A stretch of DNA of 64,000 bases from Desulfobacillus sp041396245 (GCA_041396245.1 JAWKYW010000004.1:1-64000), one strand, 5' to 3'; counted from the stretch's first letter, positions 1 through 9,514 are shown. The notes: generated by a model not told the origin, from the sequence alone. Made by a program: numbers and translations.

Positions 1-164
1 TGACGGTGAACCGTGTCGACAAGACCGACTTTTCCATCAACCTGATTCCGCACACCGTGGCGGTGACGACGCTCAAGCGCCTCGTGGCCGGCAGCAAGGT
101 CAATCTCGAAATCGACCTCGTCGCCCGCTACATCGAGCGCATGCTGACGGCAGAAAACGAATGA
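1..164 (+). CDS. ribE: Riboflavin synthase, C-terminal fragment (cut by window edge)
   Basis: The window opens inside a reading frame whose last 54 codons contain LTVN followed by a C-terminal helix ending in MLTAENE. The LTVN box is typical of the second lumazine-binding barrel of riboflavin synthase, which dismutates two 6,7-dimethyl-8-ribityllumazine molecules into riboflavin. The TGA at 162-164 overlaps the ATG of the next riboflavin gene (ATGA), so the two are translationally coupled. The identification rests on this short tail plus the rib context, and the start lies outside the window. Confidence 0.85.
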   Translation, partial: TVNRVDKTDFSINLIPHTVAVTTLKRLVAGSKVNLEIDLVARYIERMLTAENE

Positions 165-1270
165 CAGCACTTTCCCCCATCAAGGACATCATCGCGGAAA
201 TCCGCGCCGGCCGCATGGTCGTGCTGATCGACGAGGAAGACCGCGAAAACGAAGGCGATCTGTTGATGGCCGCCGACTGCGTCACGCCGGAGGCGATCAA
301 CTTCATGGTCACCCACGCGCGTGGCCTCGTCTGCCTGACGCTGACCGAGGCCCGCTGCAAACAGCTTGGCCTCGCGCCGATGGCCCGCGATAACAAGAGC
401 CAATTCAACACCGCCTTTACTGCATCAATCGAAGCAGCTGAGGGCGTGACCACTGGCATTTCAGCGCATGACAGGGCGCGTACCATTCAGGTTGCCGTGG
501 CCCACAATGCGAGGCCCGAGGACATCGTGCAGCCCGGCCACATCTTTCCGATCATGGCCAGAGAAGGCGGCGTGCTGGTGCGCGCCGGCCACACCGAGGC
601 CGGCTGCGACCTCTCAAGATTGGCGGGACGCGAGCCGGCGGCGGTGATCTGCGAGATCCTCAAGGACGACGGCACCATGGCGCGGCTGCCCGACCTGGTC
701 GAATTCGCGAAGACGCACGGACTGAAGATCGGCGCCATCGCCGACCTGATCCATTACCGCAACGAGAACGAAACGCTGGTCGAGCGCATCGCGGAAAAGG
801 ACGTCGCCTGCGCCCACGGCGACTTCCACCTGATCGGCTACCGCGACAAGACCAGCGGCGACGTGCACATCGCGCTGGTGAAAGGGAAAATCGATCCGCA
901 GGCGGAAACCCTGGTGCGGGTGCACGAGCCGATCACCGTGCTCGACTTCCTCGACTGCCAGAGCGACCGCCACAGCTTCAGCGTGGACCGCGCCATGCGC
1001 ACCATCGCCAAACACGGCAGCGGCGTCATCGTGCTGCTGCGCCGCGCCAGCTCGACGCCGGACCTCGTCGCCGCCCTGCAGGGCGAGGGCGAGGCGGCCA
1101 AGCCGGCCGCGAAGTGGGACCCGCGCCTGTACGGCATCGGCGCGCAGATCCTGCGCGACCTCGGCGTGCGCCGCATGAAGCTGCTCGCCAGCCCGCGCAA
1201 GATGCCGAGCATGGCGGGCTTCCAGCTCGAGATCACCGGTTATTTGACCCCCGACGAGGCCAAGGTCTGA
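161..1270 (+). CDS. ribB: 3,4-dihydroxy-2-butanone 4-phosphate synthase with degenerate GTP cyclohydrolase II-like domain (RibBX type)
   Basis: 369 residues. The N-terminal ~200 residues are a DHBP synthase, which makes the four-carbon unit of riboflavin from ribulose 5-phosphate: the metal/substrate loop DEEDRENEGDL and the TTGISAHDRA segment are intact. The C-terminal ~160 residues align in position with GTP cyclohydrolase II but lack the zinc-binding cysteine cluster and the following GTP-binding signature. The second domain is therefore probably not a working cyclohydrolase, as in the RibBX hybrids known in proteobacteria. Bifunctional RibBA is unlikely for that reason. The gene overlaps ribE by 4 nt and precedes ribH. 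Confidence 0.9.
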   Translation: MTALSPIKDIIAEIRAGRMVVLIDEEDRENEGDLLMAADCVTPEAINFMVTHARGLVCLTLTEARCKQLGLAPMARDNKSQFNTAFTASIEAAEGVTTGISAHDRARTIQVAVAHNARPEDIVQPGHIFPIMAREGGVLVRAGHTEAGCDLSRLAGREPAAVICEILKDDGTMARLPDLVEFAKTHGLKIGAIADLIHYRNENETLVERIAEKDVACAHGDFHLIGYRDKTSGDVHIALVKGKIDPQAETLVRVHEPITVLDFLDCQSDRHSFSVDRAMRTIAKHGSGVIVLLRRASSTPDLVAALQGEGEAAKPAAKWDPRLYGIGAQILRDLGVRRMKLLASPRKMPSMAGFQLEITGYLTPDEAKV

Positions 1271-1280
1271 CAAATTTTGA

Positions 1281-1340
1281 GCGGGCTCGGCCCGCGAACA
1301 ACCGTCACCCCTTTCCTCGGGAAAGGGGGCGGGGGAAAGG
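1281..1340. repeat. Hairpin plus CCCCTTTCC-type inverted repeat between ribB and ribH
   Basis: The 76-nt gap holds a short hairpin (GCGGGC-TCG-GCCCGC, 1281-1295) and a second inverted repeat at 1308-1327 (CCCCTTTCC / GGAAAGGGG). The second belongs to the same family as the repeats at 36606 and 50494 (shared ACCGTCACCCC lead and GGGG tail). Its 3' end GGGGGAAAGG lies 6 nt before the ribH ATG and can serve as the Shine-Dalgarno sequence. Confidence 0.7.
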
Positions 1341-1346
1341 CACAAC

Positions 1347-1820
1347 ATGGCACGCTACGACGACATCGAGGAATTCGAACCCGACCTGAAGGGCCAGGGC
1401 CTGCGCATCGGCATCGCCATGAGCCGCTTCAACATAGACGTCAGCGAAGGCCTGCTCGGCGGCTGCGCGGCGGAGCTGAAGCGCCTCGGCGTGCGCGCCG
1501 CCGACATGCAGATCGTCACCGCGCCCGGCGCGCTGGAGCTGCCGCTGATCCTGCAGACCATGGCGCAGGGCGGCCGCTTCGACGCGCTGGTGGCGCTCGG
1601 CTGCGTCATCCGCGGCGAGACCTATCACTTCGAAATCGTTTCCAACGAATCGGCGCGCGGCATCACCGACGTCCAGCTCGCCACCGGCGTGCCGGTCGCC
1701 AACGGCGTGCTCACCACCGAGGACGACGACCAGGCGCTGGCGCGCATGGTGCAGAAGGGCATGGAAGCCGGGCAAGCCGCGGTGGAAATGGCCAATCTCC
1801 AGCGCTTCCTGAAAAAATGA
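1347..1820 (+). CDS. ribH: 6,7-dimethyl-8-ribityllumazine synthase
   Basis: 157 residues, the normal family length. It condenses 5-amino-6-ribitylaminouracil with DHBP, the step between RibB and RibE. Visible family motifs are SRFN near residue 28, the APGALELP loop, ALGCVIRGET with the following YHFE, and the GVPVANGVLTT segment. The ATG at 1347 follows a purine-rich GGGGGAAAGG that comes from the intergenic repeat. It is the third riboflavin gene in a row and is followed by nusB, the usual rib-nusB order of beta- and gammaproteobacteria. Confidence 0.95.
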   Translation: MARYDDIEEFEPDLKGQGLRIGIAMSRFNIDVSEGLLGGCAAELKRLGVRAADMQIVTAPGALELPLILQTMAQGGRFDALVALGCVIRGETYHFEIVSNESARGITDVQLATGVPVANGVLTTEDDDQALARMVQKGMEAGQAAVEMANLQRFLKK

Positions 1821-1838
1821 GCCCGGGAAGAGCATCAC

Positions 1839-1923
1839 ACCACGGCGCACACGGCGCATTCGGCGGTCAAGGCGACATATCAAGCCGTTCGCTTTTGCGC
1901 CGTGTCGTCGTGTGCGCCGTGGT
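1839..1923. repeat. CACGGCG palindromic repeat, copy 1
   Basis: The imperfect palindrome has outer arms ACCACGGCG...CGCCGTGGT and inner CACGGCG/CGCCGTG boxes around a spacer containing ATCAAGCCGT. It ends 15 nt before the nusB start. Related copies lie at 3670-3736 and 52476-52559, each immediately before a start codon. Confidence 0.8.
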
Positions 1924-1938
1924 TCTATCGGGGTCGCT

Positions 1939-2400
1939 ATGAAATCCCCCCGCCGTCGCGCCCGCGAGTTTGCGCTGCAGGGCCTCTACCAGTGGCAGCT
2001 CTCCGGAAATGACGTGCCGGCGATCGAGGCGCACCTGGCCGGCGTGGCCGGCTTCGAGAAGCTGGACCGCACGCTGTTCGAACAGCTGCTGCACGGCGCC
2101 GTCGCCGAAGCGGACGAACTGCAGGCGCTCATCGCGCCGCAGCTCGACCGCCCCTACGCCGAGCTCTCCCCGGTCGAGCGCGCCATCCTGCTGCTCGCCA
2201 CCTTCGAACTGAAGCGCCACGTCGACGCGCCCTACAAGGTGGTGATCAACGAGGCCATCGAACTGGCCAAGAGCTACGGCGGCTCCGACGGCCACAAGTA
2301 CGTGAACGGCGTGCTGGACAAGCTCGCCGCCCAGATCAGGCCGGCCGAGGTGGCGCGACCCAGAAAACCCGTTCAACCGAAAGCCCAGGAGGAACCATGA
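1939..2400 (+). CDS. nusB: Transcription antitermination factor NusB
   Basis: 153 residues, an all-helical RNA-binding protein that joins NusE (S10), NusA and NusG in the rRNA antitermination complex. Family marks are the N-terminal SPRRRAREFALQGLYQW, the ERAILLLATFEL helix, and the KVVINEAIELAK segment followed by KYVNGVLDKL. I chose the ATG at 1939 because it begins the conserved MKSPRRRAREF N-terminus; the upstream in-frame codons lie in repeat copy 1. The stop overlaps the next start as ATGA. Confidence 0.95.
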   Translation: MKSPRRRAREFALQGLYQWQLSGNDVPAIEAHLAGVAGFEKLDRTLFEQLLHGAVAEADELQALIAPQLDRPYAELSPVERAILLLATFELKRHVDAPYKVVINEAIELAKSYGGSDGHKYVNGVLDKLAAQIRPAEVARPRKPVQPKAQEEP

Positions 2401-2672
2401 GCAAGCAACCCATCGTTCGCGCCAATCCGCAGACGGCGGAGGACAAGCACCCGAAGCACTATCTCGCCGACTGGTGGATCTATGCCATCCTGGCGTTTTT
2501 TGTCGGCGGCCTGATCTTCATGACCTATGCCCTGACGCTGCGCGGGGACGTCATCAGCGAGTTCGGCAGGAAGGGCGGCAAGGCCGCGCCGGCGGCCGCA
2601 GCCGCGCCCGCCGCAACACCCACGCCGGCACCCGCCGCAACACCCACCCCGGCACCCGCGGAGCAGAAATAG
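2397..2672 (+). CDS. Small single-span membrane protein with Ala/Pro-rich tail
   Basis: 91 residues. There is a polar N-terminus of about 25 residues, one hydrophobic helix (IYAILAFFVGGLIFMTYAL, about residues 29-47), then a low-complexity Ala/Pro/Thr tail. The tail contains a near-perfect tandem duplication of an 8-codon unit (PAATPTPA) at about 2607-2654. I recognise no family. It is translationally coupled to nusB (ATGA) and sits directly upstream of thiL. Predicted topology is a short cytoplasmic head with the tail in the periplasm. Function unknown. Confidence 0.75.
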   Translation: MSKQPIVRANPQTAEDKHPKHYLADWWIYAILAFFVGGLIFMTYALTLRGDVISEFGRKGGKAAPAAAAAPAATPTPAPAATPTPAPAEQK

Positions 2673-2691
2673 GCGCTTCCGACAGCCCGCC

Positions 2692-3651
2692 GTGGCCTCG
2701 GAATTCGAACTGATCGCGCGTTATTTCACGCGACCGGTCCGCCATACGGTGCTGGGCGTGGGCGACGACGGCGCCGTGCTGCGGCCGGCGTCAGGCATGG
2801 ACCTGGTGGTGAGCACGGACATGCTGGTCGCCGGAACGCACTTCCTGGCCGATGCCGACCCCGAGGCGCTGGGCTGGAAGGCCCTGGCCGTAAACCTCTC
2901 CGACCTCGCCGCCATGGGCGCCGCGCCCCGCTGGGCGGTGGTGGCTGCGGCGCTGCCCTCCGCCGACGAAGCCTGGATCGCCGCCTTTGCGCGCGGCTTC
3001 TTTGCCTGCGCCGAGGCCTTCGACGTCGACGTCGTCGGCGGCGACACCACACGCGGGCCGCTCAACCTCGCCCCCACCGTCTTCGGCGAAGTGCCGCAGG
3101 GGCAGGCGCTGACCCGCGCCGGCGGGCGGGCCGGCGACGACCTGTGGCTGTCCGGCACGCCCGGCCTGGCGGCGCTGGGCCTGGCCCATCGCCAGGGGAA
3201 AGTCAGTCTCCGCGACACGGCGGCGGCGGCGTGCCTGGCTGCGCTCGATCGCCCGCAGCCGCGCGTCGCACTGGGCCTCGCCCTGCGCGGCCTGGCCACG
3301 GCGGCCATCGACGTCTCCGACGGCCTGCTCGCCGACATCGGCCACATCCTGGAACGCTCGGCCCTGGCGGCGGACATCGATTTCGACCGCCTGCCGCGCG
3401 CCGCGCTGGCGGCCGGCGCCGATATCGCACTGGCCCGGCAATGCCTCGTCGCCGGCGGCGACGATTACGAACTGGCGTTCAGCGTCCCGCCCGACCGGCG
3501 CGGCGCGATCGAGGCGCTGTCGGCCAGGCTCGGCCTGCCGTTGACGCGCATCGGCAGCCTGCGGGCGGGGCCGGCCGGCGAACTGATCCTGCGCGACGCC
3601 GCCGGCCAGCCGATGCCCGTCGGCCGGCGCGGCTTCGACCACTTCGCATGA
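2692..3651 (+). CDS. thiL: Thiamine-monophosphate kinase
   Basis: 319 residues. It phosphorylates thiamine monophosphate to the cofactor thiamine diphosphate. The GTG at 2692 begins the typical N-terminus ASEFELIARYF. The PurM/ThiL-type Mg-ATP motifs GVGDDGAVL, STDMLVAGTHF, NLSDLAAMGA and VVGGDTTRG follow, and IDVSDGLLADIGH and GGDDYELAF lie in the C-terminal half. The nusB-thiL-pgpA order is common in proteobacteria. A copy of the dispersed AAAGTCAG motif lies inside this gene in the sense orientation (3199-3222) and encodes part of KVSLRDTAA. Confidence 0.95.
   Translation: MASEFELIARYFTRPVRHTVLGVGDDGAVLRPASGMDLVVSTDMLVAGTHFLADADPEALGWKALAVNLSDLAAMGAAPRWAVVAAALPSADEAWIAAFARGFFACAEAFDVDVVGGDTTRGPLNLAPTVFGEVPQGQALTRAGGRAGDDLWLSGTPGLAALGLAHRQGKVSLRDTAAAACLAALDRPQPRVALGLALRGLATAAIDVSDGLLADIGHILERSALAADIDFDRLPRAALAAGADIALARQCLVAGGDDYELAFSVPPDRRGAIEALSARLGLPLTRIGSLRAGPAGELILRDAAGQPMPVGRRGFDHFA
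3199..3222 (+). repeat. Dispersed bipartite motif AAAGTCAG-N10-ACGGCG, copy 1
   Basis: Exact match to all 14 fixed bases, inside thiL. Confidence 0.85.
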
Positions 3652-3669
3652 AGCGGGGGAGAAAATTTA

Positions 3670-3736
3670 TCCACGGCGTGCACGGCGATAAATCAAGCCG
3701 TCCGTTTTTGCGCCGTGTCGCCGTGTTCGCCCTGGT
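3670..3736. repeat. CACGGCG palindromic repeat, copy 2
   Basis: TCCACGGCGTGCACGGCG faces CGCCGTGTCGCCGTG with spacer ATCAAGCCGTCCG, nearly the same spacer as copy 1. It ends 6 nt before the pgpA start codon. Confidence 0.8.
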
Positions 3737-3742
3737 TCAAGC

Positions 3743-4225
3743 ATGAAGCCCGACCTGAAATTCCTCTTCGCCCATCCCGCCCACTTCGTCGCCCTCGGCT
3801 TCGGCAGCGGCCTGTCGCCGGTGGCGCCGGGCACGGCCGGCACGCTGGCGGCCTGGCTGCTGTTTCCGCTGATCAAGCCATATTTCTCGGATGCCGGCTT
3901 CCTGGCCTTTCTCGCCGCCGCTTTCGCCACCGGCATCTTCGTCTGTGCCCGCAGCGGCCGCGCCCTCGGTGCGGCCGACCACGGCTCGATCGTCTGGGAC
4001 GAGATCGTGCCCTTCTGGCTGGTGCTGCTGCTGACGCCGGAGGGATTTCTCTGGCAGCTGGCCGCCTTCATCTGGTTCCGCTTCTTCGACATCGTCAAGC
4101 CGCAACCGGCGCGCTGGATCGACGGCCACATGAAGCACGGCTTCGGCGTCATGCTCGACGACCTGGTGGCGGCCGGGTATGCCCTGCTCGTCCTGGCCCT
4201 TTTCAAGGTGATTTTCAATGGATAA
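3743..4225 (+). CDS. pgpA: Phosphatidylglycerophosphatase A
   Basis: 160 residues, inner-membrane enzyme that removes phosphate from phosphatidylglycerophosphate to give phosphatidylglycerol. The N-terminal FGSGLSPVAPGTAGT loop and the acidic IVWDEIVPFW motif are characteristic, and three to four hydrophobic helices are visible. KHGFGVMLDDLVAAGYA carries the second acidic pair. The gene lies after thiL as in many proteobacteria and overlaps the downstream pncC by 8 nt. Confidence 0.92.
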   Translation: MKPDLKFLFAHPAHFVALGFGSGLSPVAPGTAGTLAAWLLFPLIKPYFSDAGFLAFLAAAFATGIFVCARSGRALGAADHGSIVWDEIVPFWLVLLLTPEGFLWQLAAFIWFRFFDIVKPQPARWIDGHMKHGFGVMLDDLVAAGYALLVLALFKVIFNG

Positions 4226-4703
4226 GGAACTCGAAGACCTGTCGGTGCGCGTCGGGCAGGCCCTGCTCGAACGCAAGTGCATGCTCGCTTGCGCGGAATC
4301 CTGCACGGGCGGATGGGTGGCCGAGGTGGTCACGGCCACGGCCGGCAGTTCGCGATGGTTCGAGCGCGGCTATGTCAGCTATTCCAACGCCGCCAAGCAG
4401 GAACTGCTCGGGGTCAGGGCCGAGACCCTGCGCCGGGAAGGGGCGGTCAGCGAGGCCGTGGTGCGGGAGATGGCGGCAGGGGCCCTCCGGCGCAGCCCTG
4501 CCCGGGCGGCCCTGGCGATTTCGGGCGTGGCGGGGCCGACGGGTGGCTCACCTGGTAAGCCAGTGGGCACCGTATGCTTCGCCTGGGTCCTGCAGGGTGG
4601 CGAGGCGGTGGCGGAGACGCTGCACTTCTCCGGCGACCGCGAGGCGGTACGCAGGCAATCGGTCATCCATGCCCTGCAAGGACTGCTCCGGATGCTCGGC
4701 TGA
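4218..4703 (+). CDS. pncC: Nicotinamide-nucleotide amidohydrolase (CinA C-terminal domain family)
   Basis: 161 residues, a stand-alone CinA C-terminal domain that deamidates NMN to nicotinate mononucleotide in pyridine-nucleotide recycling. Family signatures are AESCTGGW near residue 26, the GYVSYSN strand, GAVSEAV, and ISGVAGPTGG followed by KPVGTV. It overlaps pgpA by 8 nt and precedes recA, a frequent cinA-recA arrangement. Confidence 0.92.
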   Translation: MDKELEDLSVRVGQALLERKCMLACAESCTGGWVAEVVTATAGSSRWFERGYVSYSNAAKQELLGVRAETLRREGAVSEAVVREMAAGALRRSPARAALAISGVAGPTGGSPGKPVGTVCFAWVLQGGEAVAETLHFSGDREAVRRQSVIHALQGLLRMLG

Positions 4704-4709
4704 GCAAGC

Positions 4710-4757
4710 GCTAACGAACATGCAACAATATGATTTATTGTTGTTTTATTTGTTAGC
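4710..4757. repeat. AT-rich inverted repeat upstream of recA
   Basis: A perfect 8-bp core palindrome, CAACAATA-TGATT-TATTGTTG (4723-4743), lies within a larger imperfect palindrome bounded by GCTAAC and GTTAGC (4710-4757). It sits between pncC and recA. It could be an operator or a weak bidirectional terminator; there is no canonical CTGT-N8-ACAG LexA box beside it. Confidence 0.6.
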
Positions 4758-4882
4758 CGGTGCCCGGGCCGGCCCGGCAAAGACTGTGCCATAATTCAAC
4801 CGAAAGCGGCAGTTTCAAGGCAGGGCGATCCGGCCTGGCCGGTCGAGCGAAGCGGCTGCAACCAAACCACTGGGGAACCACA

Positions 4883-5904
<1,022 letters not shown>

Positions 5905-5908
<4 letters not shown>

Positions 5909-6332
5909 GCGAACTGAAAGGACGGGCGCTGCGGCTGCTCGCCCGGCGCGAGCACTCGCGCGCCGAGCTGGCCCGGAAACTCGCCGGGGACGGCAGCCGC
6001 GAGGAGGTCCAGGCCGTGCTCGACCGGCTCGAGCAGACCGGCCTGCTGTCCGACGCGCGCTTCACCGAGGCCTTCGTGTCCTCGCGCGCGGCGCGCCTCG
6101 GCAATGCCCGGCTGCGGCGCGACCTGCGTCTGAAGGGCATCGCCGACGAACTCATCGCCGCGGCGCTGCCGGCCGGGGCGGAGAGCGAGGTGGACCGGGC
6201 GCGCGCGGTCCGGCAGCGCAAGTTCGGCGCGGCGCCGGCGGATCGCGCCGGCTACGCGCGCCAGGCGCGGTTCCTGCAAAGCCGCGGCTTCGCCGCCGAC
6301 ATCATCCGCAAAGTGCTCAAGGACACGGAAGA

Positions 6333-6336
<4 letters not shown>
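5905..6336 (+). CDS. recX: Regulatory protein RecX
   Basis: 143 residues of tandem three-helix repeats; RecX binds RecA filaments and inhibits recombinase activity. The pattern ALRLLARREHSRAEL, LDRLEQTGLLSDARF and FLQSRGFAADII is typical. The start is TTG at 5905, within the recA stop (TTGA), and the stop overlaps the lptB start (ATGA). The gene is therefore expressed by coupling from recA and possibly at low level. Confidence 0.93.
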
Positions 6337-7055
<719 letters not shown>

Positions 7056-7094
7056 GCCACAACCCAGGCTCTTGCCGACCTTCCCTGTCGGTCG

Positions 7095-8513
7095 ATGAAA
7101 CAAACCCTTCAGCTCAAGCTCTCGCAGCACCTCGCCCTGACGCCGCAGCTGCAGCAGTCGATCCGCCTGCTGCAGCTGTCCACGCTCGAGCTGAACCAGG
7201 AGATCGAGAACTTCCTGCAGGAAAACCCGCTGCTCGAGCGCGAGGACGAACCGGTGCCGGAAGCCTCGATCTACTCGGCCTCGGGCGACGCCCTGCAGGC
7301 GCCCGCCGAATCCGCCGATGGCGCCGCGCCGGAGCCGAATTTCGGCGATACCGGCCCGGCCGACTGGCTCGGCGAGGGCGGCGGCGCGGCGCGCGACGAC
7401 CGCAGCGACGACGAGCCCGCCTACAACGAAATCCAGGCCGCCGCCACCTCGCTGCGCGACCATCTCGGCACCCAGCTGGCCATGATGCCGCTGTCCGAGC
7501 GCGACCGCAGCCTGGTGCGGCTGCTGATCGAGGCGCTCGACGACGACGGCTACCTGGCGCAAAGCCTGGAGGAGCTGGCGGAGATGCTGCCGCCGGAACT
7601 GGAGGTCGACCCCGACGAACTGCAGATCGCGCTCAAGCACCTGCAGAACTTCGACCCGCCCGGCATCGGCGCCCGCGGCGTCTCGGAATGCCTGGCCCTG
7701 CAACTGGCCAACCAGGCGGCGTCGAAAACGCGCGACCTGGCGCTGAAAATCGTGCGCAACCACCTCGACCAGCTCGCCGCGCGCGACTACGTGCGGCTGC
7801 GCAAGGCGGTGGCCTGCAGCGAGGACGAGCTGCGCGAGGCGCAGGCGCTGATCCGCTCGCTCAATCCGCGCCCCGGCGCGCAGTACGCCCCCGCCGACAC
7901 GCGCTACGTCATCGCCGACGTCACCGTGCGCAAGGTGCGCGGGCAGTGGACCGCCTCGCTCAACGCCGAGGCGATGCCGCGGCTGCGCATCAACCGCCTC
8001 TACGCCGACATCCTGCAGGGGCAGCGCGGTTCGGGCCTCGCCAGCCAGCTGCAGGAAGCCAAGTGGCTGATCAAGAACGTGCAGCAGCGCTTCGAGACGA
8101 TCCTGCGCGTCTCGCAGGCCATCGTCGACCGCCAGCGCCAGTTCTTCGAGCACGGCGAGGTGGCGATGCGGCCGCTCACGCTGCGCGAAATCGCCGACCA
8201 GCTCGGCCTGCACGAATCGACCATCTCGCGCGTGACGACGCAGAAGTACATGGCCTCGCCGAGCGGGGTATACGAACTGAAGTACTTCTTCGGCAGCCAC
8301 GTCGCCACCGAGGCCGGCGGCGCGGCCTCCTCGACCGCCATCCGGGCGCTGATCAAGCAGATGGTCGGCGCCGAGGACGCGAAGAAGCCCCTCTCCGACG
8401 CCCAGCTCGCCGAGATCCTCGGCCAGCAGGGCATCGTGGTGGCGCGGCGCACCGTCGCCAAGTACCGCGAGGCGCTCGGCATCCCGCCCGTCAACCTGAG
8501 GAAGTCGATTTAA
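7095..8513 (+). CDS. rpoN: RNA polymerase sigma-54 factor
   Basis: 472 residues. The glutamine-rich region I (MKQTLQLKLSQHLALTPQL), an acidic region II, the core-binding domain, the helix-turn-helix LTLREIADQLGLHESTISRV and the RpoN box ARRTVAKYREALGIP near the C-terminus are all visible. It directs transcription from -24/-12 promoters with enhancer-binding ATPases. It is followed by hpf-ptsN-hprK, the classical rpoN cluster linking nitrogen control and the nitrogen PTS. Confidence 0.97.
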   Translation: MKQTLQLKLSQHLALTPQLQQSIRLLQLSTLELNQEIENFLQENPLLEREDEPVPEASIYSASGDALQAPAESADGAAPEPNFGDTGPADWLGEGGGAARDDRSDDEPAYNEIQAAATSLRDHLGTQLAMMPLSERDRSLVRLLIEALDDDGYLAQSLEELAEMLPPELEVDPDELQIALKHLQNFDPPGIGARGVSECLALQLANQAASKTRDLALKIVRNHLDQLAARDYVRLRKAVACSEDELREAQALIRSLNPRPGAQYAPADTRYVIADVTVRKVRGQWTASLNAEAMPRLRINRLYADILQGQRGSGLASQLQEAKWLIKNVQQRFETILRVSQAIVDRQRQFFEHGEVAMRPLTLREIADQLGLHESTISRVTTQKYMASPSGVYELKYFFGSHVATEAGGAASSTAIRALIKQMVGAEDAKKPLSDAQLAEILGQQGIVVARRTVAKYREALGIPPVNLRKSI

Positions 8514-8536
8514 GGGCCGATAACCGTTTTACCCCG

Positions 8537-8560
8537 GGCCGGCGCGGCTGCGCGCCGGCC
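8537..8560. other. GC-rich hairpin in the hpf leader
   Basis: GGCCGGCGC and GCGCCGGCC form a perfect 9-bp stem with a 6-nt loop between rpoN and hpf. No T-run follows, so it is more likely a processing or stability element than an intrinsic terminator. Confidence 0.5.
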
Positions 8561-8581
8561 TCCATTCGCCAAGGAGTCATC

Positions 8582-8902
8582 ATGAATCTCAACATCACCG
8601 GGCATCACCTCGAAGTCACGCCGGCCATCCGCGACTACGTCACCAGCAAGCTGGACCGCGTCGTTCGCCATTTCGACCACGTCACGGCGGTGCACGTCAT
8701 CCTGTCGGTGGAAAAGCTGCGGCAGAAGGCCGAGGTGACGGTGCATGTGCGCGGCAAGGACATCTTCGTCGAAGCGCAGGACGAAAACCTCTATGCCAGC
8801 ATCGACGCCCTGGCTGACAAGCTCGACCGTCAGGTGCTCAAGCACAAGGAGAAGAAGTCCGAGCACGCCCGCGAGGCCCTCAAGCACCAGGCCACGGAAT
8901 AG
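8582..8902 (+). CDS. hpf: Ribosome hibernation-promoting factor, short form
   Basis: 106 residues, the length of the short HPF/YfiA family without the dimerising C-terminal domain of long HPF. It binds the 30S decoding site in stationary phase. MNLNITGHHLEVTPAIRDYV and the AEVTVHVRGKDIFVEAQDENLYASIDALADKLDRQV segment are diagnostic. AAGGAG precedes the ATG at 8582. It lies between rpoN and ptsN. Confidence 0.95.
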   Translation: MNLNITGHHLEVTPAIRDYVTSKLDRVVRHFDHVTAVHVILSVEKLRQKAEVTVHVRGKDIFVEAQDENLYASIDALADKLDRQVLKHKEKKSEHAREALKHQATE

Positions 8903-8909
8903 TCTCCCC

Positions 8910-8955
8910 GGGGCTTTCCCGGTATAATCCGCCCCGCTCGAACCCGGAAAGCCCC
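8910..8955. promoter_or_regulatory. Inverted repeat enclosing a TATAAT box upstream of ptsN
   Basis: GGGGCTTTCC (8910-8919) and GGAAAGCCCC (8946-8955) are perfect 10-bp arms; with flanking bases the arms reach 14 bp with one mismatch. A consensus TATAAT lies between them at 8923-8928. No good -35 is visible. It may be an operator-controlled internal promoter for ptsN-hprK, or a hairpin at the end of the hpf message. Confidence 0.5.
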
Positions 8956-9028
8956 GAACGACAGCCTTCCCTGCAGCCTTCGTCCGCAGCGCCGATATCC
9001 CAGCCCCTTTTCCGTGGCCCGCAACAGC

Positions 9029-9514
9029 ATGAACCTGATCGCCAAGCTCCTCGCCCCCGCCAACATCCAGCTCGACCTCGAGGCCAGCAGCAAGAAACGC
9101 GTCTTCGAGCAGGCCGGCCTGCTGTTCGAGAACAACCAGGGCATCGGCCGCAGCACGGTGTTCGACAGCCTTTTCGCAAGGGAAAAGCTCGGCTCGACCG
9201 GGCTCGGCCAGGGCGTGGCCATTCCGCACGGCCGCATCAAGGGCCTCAAGGAAGCCGTCGGCGCCTTCCTGCGGCTGACCGCGCCGGTGCAGTTCGATGC
9301 GCCGGACGGCAAGCCGGTGAACCTGCTCTTCGTGCTGCTGGTGCCGGAGCAGGCGACCGAGCAGCACCTGCAGATCCTCTCCGAGCTGGCCCAGATGTTC
9401 TCCGACCGCGCCTTCCGCGAGCAGCTGGCCGCCGCGCCGGACGCCGCGGCCATCCATGCCCTGTACTCCGGCTGGGAACCCCATGCTGCAGGCGAGCGTC
9501 GCGCAGCTGTTTGA
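9029..9514 (+). CDS. ptsN: Nitrogen-regulatory PTS EIIA component
   Basis: About 161 residues from the ATG at 9029 (MNLIAKLLAP); a GTG at 9014 is an alternative. It is a phosphorylatable EIIA domain of the regulatory nitrogen PTS. The active-site His lies in GVAIPHGRIKGL, and PVNLLFVLLVPEQATEQHLQILSELAQ is typical. The 3' end overlaps hprK by about 32 nt. Neither HPr (npr) nor enzyme I-Ntr is in the window. Confidence 0.93.
   Translation: MNLIAKLLAPANIQLDLEASSKKRVFEQAGLLFENNQGIGRSTVFDSLFAREKLGSTGLGQGVAIPHGRIKGLKEAVGAFLRLTAPVQFDAPDGKPVNLLFVLLVPEQATEQHLQILSELAQMFSDRAFREQLAAAPDAAAIHALYSGWEPHAAGERRAAV

Noticed and set aside
2607..2654. Tandem 24-bp repeat considered a minisatellite
   Set aside because: Only two units, in frame, explained by the Ala/Pro/Thr tail of the small membrane protein.
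4780..4800. CATAAT before recA as a -10 box
   Set aside because: The sequence 17 nt upstream is GC-rich with no -35 similarity, and no LexA box is present, so the promoter cannot be placed.
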